DNA of 64,000 nt from Kushneria indalinina DSM 14324 (GCF_003385845.1 NZ_QRDJ01000006.1:620001-684000); one strand, 5' to 3'; positions 55,280 to 64,000 are shown, counted from the stretch's first letter. The notes: generated by a model not told the origin, from the letters alone. Translations and numbers: made by a program.

Positions 55280-56062
55280 ATGAAATACGGCATGCGTGAG
55301 CGCATCAGCGGTATCGTCATTATCGTGGCACTGGCCCTTATCCTGCTGCCCATCCTGTTTGGCGGCTCAAGTGATGAAGAAGAAAGCACCGACGACTCGT
55401 CGGTCACCATCGAACAGCCCATCGAGATGTCACAGCGCGATGTGGCGGCGCCGCAGTCGCCACTGGCCGACGATGAAGGCCGCGCTGATAACATGAACGA
55501 GCGCCCCGGCCAGGCCAGTCAAAGCAATCAGCTGTTCCCGGACCGGCAGCGTGAATCGACGCCTGCCCAGGCGCCGGCCCGTAGCGAGCCGTCAGCACCA
55601 CAGACCGACTCGCGTGATACCAGTACCACACGCGCCAACAACGGTAGTGGGTCCTCGACCAGCAGCACCGCTTCTTCGGCCAGCAGCAGTCGGTCTGCGA
55701 CCACCTCGCGGGACAGCAATGGCGGCAGCACGCAGCGTCAGACACAGCAGCGCAGCGATGACTCTTCGGGTGATCCGATCATGGCCGCGGCCAATCGTAA
55801 CAGCGCCAGCGCCTCACAGCCCTCCGGCAGCGGTGGCTGGGCCGTACAGGCCGGCAGTTTCGGACAGCCCGAAAATGCCGATCGCCTGATCGAGCAGCTC
55901 AAGTCGCAGGGCTTTGCCGCCTACAAGCAGCCGCGCGGCGAACTCAACACGGTCTATGTCGGTCCCTTTGGGTCTACCGAGGAGAGCGAGCGGGCGCGCG
56001 CCGAACTGCAGGAGAAGGCCAATATCAAGGGGCTGATCGTTCGCCGTGAAGGTGGTCAGTGA
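55280..56062 (+). CDS. dedD: SPOR-domain membrane protein (DedD-like)
   Basis: 260 aa. Short cytoplasmic head, one membrane helix (about 11-28), a long linker rich in Ser, Thr, Gln, Arg and Asn (about 30-180), and a C-terminal SPOR domain (about 185-258, GWAVQAGSFGQPENADRLIEQ start; ending with the VYVGPFGSTEESERA turn). SPOR domains bind denuded septal glycan, so a septal role is likely. AAGGAG lies 9 nt upstream. Its stop overlaps the cvpA GTG. Confidence 0.9.
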   Translation: MKYGMRERISGIVIIVALALILLPILFGGSSDEEESTDDSSVTIEQPIEMSQRDVAAPQSPLADDEGRADNMNERPGQASQSNQLFPDRQRESTPAQAPARSEPSAPQTDSRDTSTTRANNGSGSSTSSTASSASSSRSATTSRDSNGGSTQRQTQQRSDDSSGDPIMAAANRNSASASQPSGSGGWAVQAGSFGQPENADRLIEQLKSQGFAAYKQPRGELNTVYVGPFGSTEESERARAELQEKANIKGLIVRREGGQ

Positions 56063-56613
56063 GCTGGACCTGGATTGACTGGGCCTTTGTCATCATCCTG
56101 GGATTTTCGGTCCTGTCGGGGTTTGCGCGCGGCTTCATCCGCGAAGGGCTGGGGCTGGCAGCATGGATTGCTGCCCTGCTCGCGGCCCGCGCCCTGGCAG
56201 AACCCGCCGCCGGCCTTTTTTCCGACTATATCGACAGTCAACAAATACGATTGGTGATCGGCTTTGTGCTGGTGGTATTTGTTGTGCTGTTACTGGCCAA
56301 CATGGCCATCAGGCTGCTCCACGCCATGATCGAATGGGTGGGGATGGGGTTTTTCAATCGGCTCCTGGGGGCCGCCTTTGGCCTGCTGCGGGGCGGTTTC
56401 GTTCTCATCCTGATTGCGGCCGTGGTCGGGCTGACGCCGCTGAGTCAGAGGGCCGAGTGGCAGCAGTCGACTTTTTTACCCTGGGTCGAGCAGGGGCGTG
56501 ATATGGCCATCAGGCAGTATCAGCAGCTCGACAGGGATCAGTTCCTCATGGATGAAGCATCGCAGCGCGCTCGTGAACTGCAAGGGCATCTGCCAGCGCA
56601 GATGTCGCAATGA
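56059..56613 (+). CDS. cvpA: CvpA-family membrane protein
   Basis: 184-aa protein with four membrane helices, starting with a GTG (SWTWIDWAFVIIL first helix), and the family motif FARGFIREGLGLAAWIAAL. Overlaps the SPOR gene by 4 nt (GTGA) with AAGG upstream. E. coli cvpA affects colicin V production and is cotranscribed with purF, as here. Molecular function is unclear. Confidence 0.92.
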   Translation: MSWTWIDWAFVIILGFSVLSGFARGFIREGLGLAAWIAALLAARALAEPAAGLFSDYIDSQQIRLVIGFVLVVFVVLLLANMAIRLLHAMIEWVGMGFFNRLLGAAFGLLRGGFVLILIAAVVGLTPLSQRAEWQQSTFLPWVEQGRDMAIRQYQQLDRDQFLMDEASQRARELQGHLPAQMSQ

Positions 56614-56672
56614 TCAAGCGATCAGTACGGCCGGCACCACGCCGGCAATCACCGACAGCGAGGATGTAACGC

Positions 56673-58190
56673 ATGTGCGGTATCGTGGGCCTGATGGCCA
56701 ACTCGATGGTAAACCAGGCAGTCTATGATGCGTTGACGGTGCAGCAGCACCGAGGGCAGGATGCTGCCGGCATGATGACCTGGGACAACGGACGCTTTTT
56801 GCTGCGCAAGAGCAATGGCCTGGTGCGCGACGTTTTCCATACGCGTCACATGCAAAGGCTCAAGGGCAATATCGGCATCGGCCACGTGCGCTATCCGACC
56901 GCCGGCTCTGCCAGTGAGTCGGAGTCGCAGCCCTTCTATGTGAACTCTCCCTACGGCATTGCGCTGGTCCACAACGGCAATCTGACCAACTCCGAACAGC
57001 TGGTGGCCGAGCTTTTCAACGCCGATCTGCGCCATATCAATACCAGCTCGGATTCCGAGGTGCTGCTCAATGTCTTTGCCCATGAGCTGGGCAAGCAGGG
57101 GCACCATCTGGAAGCCGAAGACATCTTTGATGCCATCCGCCGGGTCCATCGTCGCTGCAAGGGCGGTTATGCGGCAGTATCGATCATCAATGGCAAGGGG
57201 CTGGTGGCCTTTCGTGATCCGCACGGCATTCGCCCGGTCGTATTCGGTCAACGCGACACGCCTGAAGGCCCGGAGTACATGATTGCCTCCGAGTCGGTGG
57301 CGCTGGATGTGGCAGGTTTTGAATTGATCCGCGATCTGGCCCCGGGTGAGGCCCTTTATATCGATATGGCGCGCAATCTGCATACTCAGCAGTGCGTTGA
57401 AAATGCCCGGCTCACGCCCTGCATTTTCGAGTATGTCTATCTGTCACGGCCGGATTCGATCATCGACGGTGCCAATGTGTATGCCACCCGCATGCGCATG
57501 GGACAAAAGCTGGCCGAGAAGATCAAGCGTGACTGGCCCGACAACGACATCGATGTCGTCATCCCCATTCCCGATACCAGCCGCACGGCTGCGCTGGAGC
57601 TGGCGCTGCATCTGAACGTGGCGTATCGCGAAGGCTTCATGAAAAACCGCTACATCGGGCGGACCTTCATCATGCCGGGGCAGACCCAGCGCCAGAAGTC
57701 GGTGCGTCAAAAGCTTAATGCCATCGATATCGAATTTGCCGGCAAGAATGTCCTGCTGGTGGATGACTCCATTGTGCGCGGCACCACCTGCAATGAAATC
57801 ATTCAGATGGCGCGGGAAGCAGGGGCCAAAAGTGTCTATTTTGCCTCCGCCGCGCCGGCCGTGCGCTACCCCAATGTCTACGGCATCGACATGCCGGTGG
57901 CCATGGAGCTGATTGCCTTTGATCGCACTACTCAGGATGTGGGTGAGCTGATCGGGGCTGACCGGCTAATCTATCAGGATCTTGACGATCTCAAGGAAGC
58001 CGTCAGGGAGATCAACCCGACCCTTGAGGAGTTTGACTGCTCGGTCTTTGATGGTTGCTACGTGACCGGCGATATCGATCCGGACTATCTGGCCCGCCTC
58101 GAGATTGCCCGCAGCGATGCCGCCAAGCAGCAGTCCAGCGGCGGCCATGCGCAGGTGGATCTGCATAACGATGTCGAGGAAGTTGACTGA
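56673..58190 (+). CDS. purF: Amidophosphoribosyltransferase
   Basis: First step of purine synthesis. 505 aa. Cys2 of MCGIVGLM is the glutaminase nucleophile; RGQDAAGM (about 27), [10 protein letters not shown] (about 70) and GNLTNSEQL (about 103) complete that half, and the PRPP-binding [13 protein letters not shown] (about 362) marks the transferase half. GAGGA is 7 nt before the ATG. Follows cvpA by 59 bp. A terminator follows the gene, so it probably ends the long operon. Confidence 0.98.
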   Translation: MCGIVGLMANSMVNQAVYDALTVQQHRGQDAAGMMTWDNGRFLLRKSNGLVRDVFHTRHMQRLKGNIGIGHVRYPTAGSASESESQPFYVNSPYGIALVHNGNLTNSEQLVAELFNADLRHINTSSDSEVLLNVFAHELGKQGHHLEAEDIFDAIRRVHRRCKGGYAAVSIINGKGLVAFRDPHGIRPVVFGQRDTPEGPEYMIASESVALDVAGFELIRDLAPGEALYIDMARNLHTQQCVENARLTPCIFEYVYLSRPDSIIDGANVYATRMRMGQKLAEKIKRDWPDNDIDVVIPIPDTSRTAALELALHLNVAYREGFMKNRYIGRTFIMPGQTQRQKSVRQKLNAIDIEFAGKNVLLVDDSIVRGTTCNEIIQMAREAGAKSVYFASAAPAVRYPNVYGIDMPVAMELIAFDRTTQDVGELIGADRLIYQDLDDLKEAVREINPTLEEFDCSVFDGCYVTGDIDPDYLARLEIARSDAAKQQSSGGHAQVDLHNDVEEVD

Positions 58191-58237
58191 TCTTCGCGCC
58201 CGCGGCAGGGTAAGACAACGCTGAAGGGGATTCATTG

Positions 58238-58268
58238 AATGACCGGGCCACGCGCCCGGTCATTTTGT
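58238..58268 (+). terminator. Terminator after purF
   Basis: AATGACCGGGC (58238-58248) pairs with GCCCGGTCATT (58254-58264), loop CACGC, followed by TTGTTC. Confidence 0.82.
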
Positions 58269-58346
58269 TCATGACGATTACGGCCGAGGCTGCCGCGGGC
58301 ATTGTTCAAGGGATGCCACGGCCTTCGACCATTCAAGGAAGCCACC

Positions 58347-59540
58347 ATGTTCGAGAAAGACGCCCAGAATGATCACCTGCATCCGGATACGCTGGCCATT
58401 CGGGCCGGCCATCAGCGTACTCATGAGCAGGAGCACAGCGAACCGATCTTTCCCACCTCAAGCTTTGTCTACGAAAGCGCAGCCGAAGCGGCGCGCAAGT
58501 TTTCCGGCGAAGAGGCGGGCAATGTCTACTCGCGCTTTACCAACCCCAGCGTACAGACCTTTGAAGCGCGTCTGGCCGCGATGGAAGGGGCCGAGGCCTG
58601 TGTGGCGACGTCTTCCGGCATGGCGGCCATCATGTCGACCGTGCTCGGGCTGCTGGAAGCCGGTGACGAGATTGTCGCCTCGCGGGCGCTGTTCGGCTCC
58701 ACGGTCAGCCTGTTTGCCAAATACTTTGGCAAGTTCGGCGTGGTGACCCATTTTGTCGAGCTCTCTGATCTGGAGGCCTGGAAAGCGGCCATGACGCCGC
58801 GCACCAAACTGCTCTTTGCCGAGACGCCGTCCAATCCCCTTTCCGAGATTGCCGATATTCGCGCGCTGGCCGATATCGCGCATGAGCATGGCGCCTGGCT
58901 TGCCATCGACAACTGCTTTTGTACCCCGGCGTTGCTGCGCCCGATGGAGCACGGCGCGGATCTGATCATCCACTCGGCCACCAAGTATCTGGACGGGCAG
59001 GGGCGTGCCATTGGCGGCGCCGTGGCCGGCCGTGCCGATCTGGTGAAGGAAGTGCACGGTGTGGTGCGTACCTGTGGTCCGAGCATGAGCCCCTTCAATG
59101 CGTGGATTTTCACCAAGGGGCTGGAAACGCTGGGGCTTCGCATGCGCGCACACTGTGACAACGCCCTGGCGCTGGCGCAGTGGCTCGAGGCGCATCCCGG
59201 CGTTGAAAAAGTGCACTATAGCGGGCTGACCTCGCATCCGCAGCACGAGCTGGCCGCGCGTCAGCAGAGTGGCTTCGGCGCCGTGCTGGGTGTGGAGGTG
59301 AAAGGCGGTCGTGAAGGGGCCTGGTCAGTGATCGATGCCACGCAGCTCCTGTCGATTACCGGCAACCTGGGGGATCTCAAGACCACCATCACCCATCCGG
59401 CCACCACTACGCACGGGCGTTTGAGTGATGAGCAGCGTGCCACGGCCGGCATTACGGAAGGGTTGATCCGCATTGCGGTCGGTCTTGAGCATCTCGAGGA
59501 CATCAAACAGGATCTGGCGCGCGGGCTGGACGCACTGTAA
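58347..59540 (+). CDS. metZ: O-succinylhomoserine sulfhydrylase
   Basis: PLP enzyme that makes homocysteine directly from O-succinylhomoserine and sulfide. 397 aa, Cys/Met metabolism family. PLP-lysine is in HSATKYLDGQG (about 213); YSRFTNPSVQTFEARLAAMEGA near 60-80 and the closing GLIRIAVGLEHLEDIKQDL are family marks. AAGGAAG lies 6 nt before the start. Position after purF matches Pseudomonas metZ. Cystathionine gamma-synthase is an alternative in this family, but the context favours MetZ. Confidence 0.93.
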   Translation: MFEKDAQNDHLHPDTLAIRAGHQRTHEQEHSEPIFPTSSFVYESAAEAARKFSGEEAGNVYSRFTNPSVQTFEARLAAMEGAEACVATSSGMAAIMSTVLGLLEAGDEIVASRALFGSTVSLFAKYFGKFGVVTHFVELSDLEAWKAAMTPRTKLLFAETPSNPLSEIADIRALADIAHEHGAWLAIDNCFCTPALLRPMEHGADLIIHSATKYLDGQGRAIGGAVAGRADLVKEVHGVVRTCGPSMSPFNAWIFTKGLETLGLRMRAHCDNALALAQWLEAHPGVEKVHYSGLTSHPQHELAARQQSGFGAVLGVEVKGGREGAWSVIDATQLLSITGNLGDLKTTITHPATTTHGRLSDEQRATAGITEGLIRIAVGLEHLEDIKQDLARGLDAL

Positions 59541-59548
59541 AACGGGGC

Positions 59549-59592
59549 GGTGCCATCAGGGCTTCAGGCGGTGATTGAAGCCCTGAGGCACC
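59549..59592. terminator. Long hairpin between metZ and the convergent LysR gene
   Basis: GGTGCC (59549-59554), a bulged A, then TCAGGGCTTCA (59556-59566) pair with TGAAGCCCTGA (59576-59586) and GGCACC (59587-59592): a 17-bp stem with a 1-nt bulge and a 9-nt loop. No U run, so it may act on mRNA stability as well as termination. Confidence 0.55.
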
Positions 59593-59600
59593 GGTCAGTC

Positions 59601-60557
59601 TCAGGCCATCGGGTCATAGCCCTGCAGCATGCCGATCCGCGGCATGTTGCGCTCCCATACAGGGGGCTCTCCCACCACCTCCTGCAGGCACTCGATAAAG
59701 CGCTGGGTCTTGAGCGTCATGAACTCCCGATGCGGGTAGACCATGTAGATATCGGGACTGGGCGCCAGGCGCAGCTCGGGCAGAATCGGAAACAGCTTGC
59801 CGTCCCGGAAGGCGTCTTCAAGCATGAAGGCTGGCATGACGCCATAGCAGAGCCCCACCAGCATCGCCCTGACCATGACCTCGGGATCATTGGTGCGAAA
59901 GCGGGCATTCAGCGCGCCGCGCACAACATGATTGCTCTCGTTGTAGTAGTGGAGATAATCCAGCGAAAGGTCGTCACGCGAATAGGCGGTGGCCGGTAGT
60001 AATAGAAGCTCATCGACGCTTTCGGGCAGCCCGTGTTTTTGAACGAATTCCGGACTGGCGCAAATGACCTGGTGATTGCGTGCCAGGGGGCGGGCAATCA
60101 GTGAAGAATCCTGCGGCTCGCTGATGCGAATGACCAGATCATAGCCGCCGGCGATCACATCGACGTAGCCATTGTCGAGCTGGAGCTCGACCCGTATGTC
60201 ATTGAAGCGTCTCATGAAAATACCGGCGGCCGGCGCCACGTAGCGTCTGCCGAAATCCGTCGGCGCATTGATGCGCAGCACGCCTCGCGGGGCACTCTGG
60301 TAGGCCTCTGCCACATGGCGGGCATCCTCGAGCGCGGTGCGCAGGCTCAGGGCGCGCTGGTAGATCTCCCTGCCGGCGTCGGTCAGATGCACCACGCGGG
60401 TCGAGCGATTGAAAAGCCGCACTTCCAGTTCTTTTTCAAGATGGCGGATCTGGCGTGAGATGACCGAGCGATCGACATGACGAAGATCGGCCGCGCGCGT
60501 GAAGCTTCCGGCATCGACCACCTCGGCAAGGAGTAAAAGACGGCTGGACAGATCCAT
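59601..60557 (-). CDS. LysR-family transcriptional regulator
   Basis: 318 aa, winged HTH at about 3-60 (SFTRAADLRHVDRSVISRQIRHLE) and co-inducer domain about 90-295 of the substrate-binding type common in the CrgA/AaeR-like branch (PTDFGRRYVAPAAGIFMRRFND). Convergent with metZ and divergent from the exported-protein gene across 159 bp, so it may control that gene. Effector unknown. Confidence 0.9.
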   Translation of the reverse strand: MDLSSRLLLLAEVVDAGSFTRAADLRHVDRSVISRQIRHLEKELEVRLFNRSTRVVHLTDAGREIYQRALSLRTALEDARHVAEAYQSAPRGVLRINAPTDFGRRYVAPAAGIFMRRFNDIRVELQLDNGYVDVIAGGYDLVIRISEPQDSSLIARPLARNHQVICASPEFVQKHGLPESVDELLLLPATAYSRDDLSLDYLHYYNESNHVVRGALNARFRTNDPEVMVRAMLVGLCYGVMPAFMLEDAFRDGKLFPILPELRLAPSPDIYMVYPHREFMTLKTQRFIECLQEVVGEPPVWERNMPRIGMLQGYDPMA

Positions 60558-60716
60558 GGATGCTTACAATCTCCTGCGGGAATGTTGCGCTTTCCACAAC
60601 ACAAAGTTGTTATAGAGTGCATCGATCAGAAGTGCTTTCAGGCGGAGAATATATCTATCGATACGGGCGCTGCCGGAGGCAGCCCCGAGATATACCACAC
60701 TGAAAAGGGACATGAC

Positions 60717-61187
60717 ATGACACGCACACTTCTGATCGCCGCACTCTCGCTGACCACACTGATGGCGCAACAGAGCATGGCCTCGACCGCCGAAGGCGAT
60801 TTCATGAAAGCCAATAACGCGGCTGCCCTGAATACCGACAGCAGCACGCTTTCGCGTTCGGCCGTCAACACTGCCAGCGGTCTGACCGGCACCTATTACG
60901 CCGCTCAGGGGGCACCGCATCGCTTCCAGTTCAATGTGGAAAACGATGGCCGGGTTCAGCTCGCCAGCCGTTCGCTGGCAGGCACGCACAACGCCGCCTA
61001 TCGCCTTAATGCCCTGGTTCTGGATCAACAGGGACAGGTGGTGGCCAGCAGCGCCAGCGATGTGCAGGGTGATTTCAGCATCGACAGTGCTCTGGACGCC
61101 GGGCAGTACACCCTGGTGGTGGATGGCAATACCACCCAGAGCCGTTCAAGCTCTGACAGCAGCTACGAAATCCTCACTTCGCTGTAA
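60717..61187 (+). CDS. Exported protein of unknown function
   Basis: 156 aa. Signal peptide (about 1-21, ending MAQQSMA-ST), an Asn/Ser/Thr-rich linker, and a beta-rich C-terminal domain (about 58-150; phases HRFQFNVENDGRVQLASR, LVLDQQGQVVASSAS, AGQYTLVVDGNT) that looks like a pre-peptidase-type sandwich. That is only a resemblance. SD AAAAGGGA precedes the ATG. Divergent from a LysR gene, ends with a strong terminator. No function recognised. Confidence 0.75.
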   Translation: MTRTLLIAALSLTTLMAQQSMASTAEGDFMKANNAAALNTDSSTLSRSAVNTASGLTGTYYAAQGAPHRFQFNVENDGRVQLASRSLAGTHNAAYRLNALVLDQQGQVVASSASDVQGDFSIDSALDAGQYTLVVDGNTTQSRSSSDSSYEILTSL

Positions 61188-61256
61188 CCCGAAGCCTCCC
61201 GTCATTGACGGGCGGTCAGGAAAGAATGATCGAAGCTGTCAGGGAGGCATGATCGG

Positions 61257-61283
61257 AAAAGCAGGCACAGCCTGCTTTTTTTT
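61257..61283 (+). terminator. Terminator after the exported protein gene
   Basis: AAAAGCAGGC (61257-61266) pairs with GCCTGCTTTT (61270-61279), loop ACA, in a run of eight T. Confidence 0.9.
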
Positions 61284-61342
61284 GTGCATAAGGTTAGACT
61301 GCGCGCCGCATTCACGTTCATCCCATCAACTCTGGAGGTGCT

Positions 61343-62695
61343 GTGGCATCGCCCCAAACCCGAGAAATGGGTAAAACCCTCTGGCGTCAGACCCTGCCCA
61401 TGGCCATGGGTGTCATGGCGCTGCTGGGCTTCAATCTGATTGACAGTATTTTCATCGCCCGCCTGGGCACCCAGCCGCTGGCAGCGCAGTCGTTCACCTT
61501 TCCGGTGGCCACGGTCATCATTGGGGTACAGGTCGGCTTTGGCATTGCCATTGCAGCGTTGATATCACGGGCGCTGGGCGCCGACGAGCAGGCTCGTGCC
61601 CGGCGTCTGGGCAGTCTGGTACTGCTGGGCGGCAGCGCTGCCATGCTGTTGCTGCTGCTGGTGCTCTGGCTGCTGGAATCGATCATCTTTCGTCTGCTGG
61701 GGGCCAATGAAGAAATTCTGGCATTGATCAATCAGTACTGGGGCCCCTGGCTTCTGGCCAGCTGGATCGGCGCGCTGCTGTATCTGGGCTACAGCCTCTT
61801 TCGCGCCCATGGAGAAACGCGTCTTCCCGGGCGCATGATGGTGCTGACGAGTCTCATCAATCTGGTACTGGATCCCATACTGATCTTTGGCGTGGGGCCC
61901 TTCGAGGGCTGGGGTCTGGCGGGGGCGGCCTGGGCGACGCTGATTGCCTTTTCCATTGGCCTTGTGGTTCTGGCACGAAGTCTTGCCCGGCGCGACTGGC
62001 TGGCCGATACGGGTCTTCGCGAGGAGGCCCGCAGCTCGCTGGGGCGCTTTATGGGGGTTGCACTGCCGGCCATGGCCTCCCAGCTGTTGCCGGCGGTCTC
62101 GGCGCTGGCGGCCACCGGGATCGTGGCGCGACTCGGCGAGGCCGCGGTGGCCGCCTGGGGGCTAGCCGCGCGTCTGGAAACCTTTGTCATTCTGGTGGTG
62201 CTGGGATTGACCATGTCCCTGCCGCCCTGGCTCGGGCGCAGCTATGGGGCCGGACGCTGGCAGGAAATCCGGGCGCTTATGAATCTGGCGGCACGCGTGG
62301 TGCTGATCTGGCAGCTGCTACTGGGTCTTTTGTTGAGTGCGCTTGCCATGCCGCTGGCAGGTCTTTTGGCTGGTAATGACGAAGTACGCGGCATGCTGGC
62401 AACGCTTTTGTATTTCATGTTGCCCAGCTACGCCTTTTTAGGGATCTGCATGCTGGTGGTGTCGGCCTGCAACGCACTGGGCTGGCCGCGTCGGGCCGTG
62501 ACGGTCTCCTTCATGCGTCTTTTTGTCTGCTATCTGCCCTGTTTGAGCCTGGGGGCCTGGCTGGGCGGCTTCATGGGTCTGGGCATTGGCGCTGCCGTAG
62601 GCAATGTGCTGGCCGGCGTGCTGGCCTGGTGGAGCTATCGCCGCATACTGGGCGACAAGGGGCGTGAGCCGGAAGGTGCCGTCCCGGTCGGATGA
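61343..62695 (+). CDS. MATE-family multidrug/cation exporter
   Basis: 450-aa, 12-helix inner-membrane protein with two MatE halves. Begins with GTG at 61343, 5 nt after GGAGG (VASPQTREMGKTLWRQTLPMAM). Family features: the N-half FNLIDSIFIARLGTQPLAAQSF and the C-half LGEAAVAAWGLAARLE. Uses sodium or proton gradient to expel cationic compounds. Substrate not predictable. Resembles the NorM/DinF group. Confidence 0.92.
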   Translation: MASPQTREMGKTLWRQTLPMAMGVMALLGFNLIDSIFIARLGTQPLAAQSFTFPVATVIIGVQVGFGIAIAALISRALGADEQARARRLGSLVLLGGSAAMLLLLLVLWLLESIIFRLLGANEEILALINQYWGPWLLASWIGALLYLGYSLFRAHGETRLPGRMMVLTSLINLVLDPILIFGVGPFEGWGLAGAAWATLIAFSIGLVVLARSLARRDWLADTGLREEARSSLGRFMGVALPAMASQLLPAVSALAATGIVARLGEAAVAAWGLAARLETFVILVVLGLTMSLPPWLGRSYGAGRWQEIRALMNLAARVVLIWQLLLGLLLSALAMPLAGLLAGNDEVRGMLATLLYFMLPSYAFLGICMLVVSACNALGWPRRAVTVSFMRLFVCYLPCLSLGAWLGGFMGLGIGAAVGNVLAGVLAWWSYRRILGDKGREPEGAVPVG

Positions 62696-62790
62696 CATGA
62701 GCATCCTGCGTAAACGTCCGGCGTGAAAGAGGGTCGGCGTTGTGTTTATAGTATTAGTACTCTTTCATGGCTGATATTGCGGAGGCGGAT

Positions 62791-63288
62791 ATGCGCAGGA
62801 GTCCCAGAGGATATCGCAATGGGCTGTCGGGGCTTGCCGTCGTGGTGATGCTCTCGGGCTGTGCTCAGCACTCGGCACAGGAAAACGGCGTCACCCAGGC
62901 CGGCGACTCATCTCTGGCCAGTGGTAGCGTGCAGGATGTCGATCGCGTCTTTGAGCAGGCAAACGCCGATCCACGCAGCGGCCTCGACGCTCTGGATCTT
63001 GAGCGCATCGGCCTTGGCAATTACTGGAACATGCTGGATGAAAACGGCGACGGGCAGGTCTCGCGTCAGGAATTTCGACGGCGTTTTGACGACCCTGCCA
63101 TCCAGCGCCAGCTGCAGATGACGGCGCCATCTTCACAGCAGGGGCGCTTGGAGCCGGGAACGGCACCTGCGACATTGAGCACGCCCTCGGCGGCGGCCTG
63201 GGGTGTCGCGCCCCCCGAGACATCGCCCGAGTCAGAGACACCGGGGGCGTCGACCGACAGCCGTAGTGAGCAGGCGCTGTCCCCCTGA
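62791..63288 (+). CDS. EF-hand lipoprotein of unknown function
   Basis: 165 aa. The start at 62791 is chosen because GGAGG lies 5 nt upstream. An ATG at 62767 is less well placed. Lipobox LSGC (Cys about 24). A canonical EF-hand loop, DENGDGQVSRQE at about 82-93, has the metal ligands D, N, D, V and final E in the correct places. The C-terminal third is Pro/Ser/Thr-rich and disordered. Possibly binds Ca2+ in the periplasm. Only one EF-hand is visible. Function unknown. Confidence 0.8.
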   Translation: MRRSPRGYRNGLSGLAVVVMLSGCAQHSAQENGVTQAGDSSLASGSVQDVDRVFEQANADPRSGLDALDLERIGLGNYWNMLDENGDGQVSRQEFRRRFDDPAIQRQLQMTAPSSQQGRLEPGTAPATLSTPSAAAWGVAPPETSPESETPGASTDSRSEQALSP

Positions 63289-63302
63289 GAAGGCCAGACA
63301 TG

Positions 63303-63333
63303 AAAAAAGCGAGCCATCAGGCTCGCTTTTTTT
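63303..63333. terminator. Bidirectional terminator
   Basis: AAAAAAGCGAGCC (63303-63315) pairs with GGCTCGCTTTTTT (63320-63332), loop ATCA, with A and T runs on both sides. Serves the EF-hand gene and the convergent aminotransferase gene. Confidence 0.9.
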
Positions 63334-63350
63334 GTAACCATCCCCGGAGC

Positions 63351-64000
63351 TTATTTGACGACCGTGGCAATGGCGCGCGCCACGTATTCCAGCGAGTCTC
63401 CGGAGAGCCCGGCAATGTTGGCACGTCCCGAGCCGACCATGTAGATGCTGAACTCATCGCGCAGTCGTTTGACCTGTGCCTGCGTCAGACCGGTGTAGGA
63501 GAACATGCCCCGCTGTTCGGCGATAAAGGCAAAGCGCTCTTCAAGACCGTGCGGACGAAAGGCGGCCACAAAATCACTGCGCAGACCGTTGATACGCCCG
63601 CGCATCTCGGCAAGCTCCTGTTGCCACTGCTCGGTCAGCGTCTGCGAACCCAGGATCTCGGCGACGACTGCCGCACCGTGAGAGGGCGGTGTGGAGTAGT
63701 TCTCGCGAGCGGCAATGGCGATCTGGGTGCGTACGTTCTGCATCTGCTCATGATCAGCGGCCAGTACCATCAGTGAGCCGGTGCGTTCGCGGTAGAGGCC
63801 AAAGTTCTTCGAGCACGAGGTCGTGATCAGCAGTTCATCGAGCGCCTCGACAAACAGACGTACGCCAAAGGCGTCCTGATCCAGGCCGTCACCAAAACCC
63901 TGGTAGGCAAAATCGATCAGCGGCAGCAGTCCGCGCGATTTGACCACTTCCAGAATCTCGCGCCACTGATCTTCTGACAGATCAAAGCCGGTCGGGTTAT
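63351..64000 (-). CDS. Aromatic/aspartate aminotransferase, 5' part beyond window
   Basis: The gene runs off the right edge, so its start is not seen. The visible 216 codons are the C-terminal half of a class I PLP aminotransferase: NPTG at the edge (63988 area), DFAYQGFGDGLDQDAFGVR, the PLP-lysine in TTSCSKNFGLYRERTG, STPPSHGAAVV and the closing RANIAGLSGDSLEYVARAIATVV. This is the AspC/TyrB/PhhC family, transferring amino groups between aromatic or acidic amino acids and 2-oxo acids. Which substrate is preferred cannot be settled from this half. Confidence 0.92.
   Translation of the reverse strand, partial: NPTGFDLSEDQWREILEVVKSRGLLPLIDFAYQGFGDGLDQDAFGVRLFVEALDELLITTSCSKNFGLYRERTGSLMVLAADHEQMQNVRTQIAIAARENYSTPPSHGAAVVAEILGSQTLTEQWQQELAEMRGRINGLRSDFVAAFRPHGLEERFAFIAEQRGMFSYTGLTQAQVKRLRDEFSIYMVGSGRANIAGLSGDSLEYVARAIATVVK

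Noticed and set aside
60712-60717. Alternative ATG at 60712 for the exported protein
   Set aside because: It is out of frame. The in-frame ATG at 60717 gives the signal peptide.
1-64000. tRNA, rRNA, CRISPR, prophage or insertion-sequence features
   Set aside because: None could be seen: no cloverleaf-type arms with a GGTTCGAATCC-like T loop, no regular spacer repeats, no transposase or integrase protein.

Overview
The window is one chromosomal stretch from a GC-rich gammaproteobacterium. Protein sequence style, an OpgGH pair, a YfdC-type FNT channel and above all the block leuC-leuD-leuB-asd-fimV-truA-trpF-accD-folC-SPOR-cvpA-purF-metZ (the order known in Pseudomonas) fit Oceanospirillales/Halomonadaceae (Halomonas, Kushneria, Chromohalobacter and relatives). 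The genus is inferred from gene order and residue usage only. I see no rRNA, tRNA, CRISPR array, insertion sequence or prophage. Almost all of the window is ordinary core chromosome.

Layout. 1-4 kb (minus strand): a non-canonical formate dehydrogenase (catalytic subunit plus DUF1641 subunit, ForE/ForC-like) behind an Lrp-family regulator. The regulator is divergent from leuA (4.2-5.9 kb). 6-9.7 kb (minus): a FlgO-like lipoprotein pair, a small membrane protein, endonuclease IV and a YfdC-like channel. 9.8-15.4 kb (plus): a Bcr/CflA exporter and the osmoregulated periplasmic glucan genes opgG-opgH. 15.5-19.1 kb (minus): cysJ-cysI, assimilatory sulfite reductase. 19.7-26.2 kb: a lipid kinase, an acidic lipoprotein, a cold-shock protein, a 2OG-Fe(II) oxygenase with an acetyltransferase, a tandem TM2 protein, a CDF metal exporter and two tandem ExoD-family proteins. 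26.2-35.8 kb: a Slt transglycosylase, a DUF1232 protein, htpG under a sigma-32-type promoter, a Bax-like glucosaminidase, a QseBC-like two-component pair, and gpsA-sixA. 35.8-43.1 kb: an AEC transporter, a candidate 28-aa membrane peptide, a hydrolase, an Smr endonuclease, prmB-aroC, cysE and a Tsx-like porin. 43.2-59.5 kb: a LysR regulator divergent from leuCDB, then the conserved asd-to-metZ block. 59.6-64 kb: a second LysR, an exported protein of unknown function, a MATE exporter, an EF-hand lipoprotein and the 3' part of an aromatic aminotransferase gene.

How genes work together. Leucine synthesis is split: leuA sits beside an Lrp-type regulator and leuCDB beside a LysR regulator about 40 kb away. 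Sulfur assimilation appears as cysJI, cysE and metZ. Envelope upkeep is represented by opgGH, Slt, the Bax-like enzyme, the SPOR protein and the FimV-like protein. The least standard items are the formate dehydrogenase with Gln next to the metal-ligand Cys, four 18-bp repeats that form the truA/trpF junction, the three TTGGCAC repeats between lrp and leuA, a 10-bp AT-only palindrome upstream of cysJI, the duplicated ExoD genes and the tiny membrane-peptide ORF. No clearly new multi-gene system was found.
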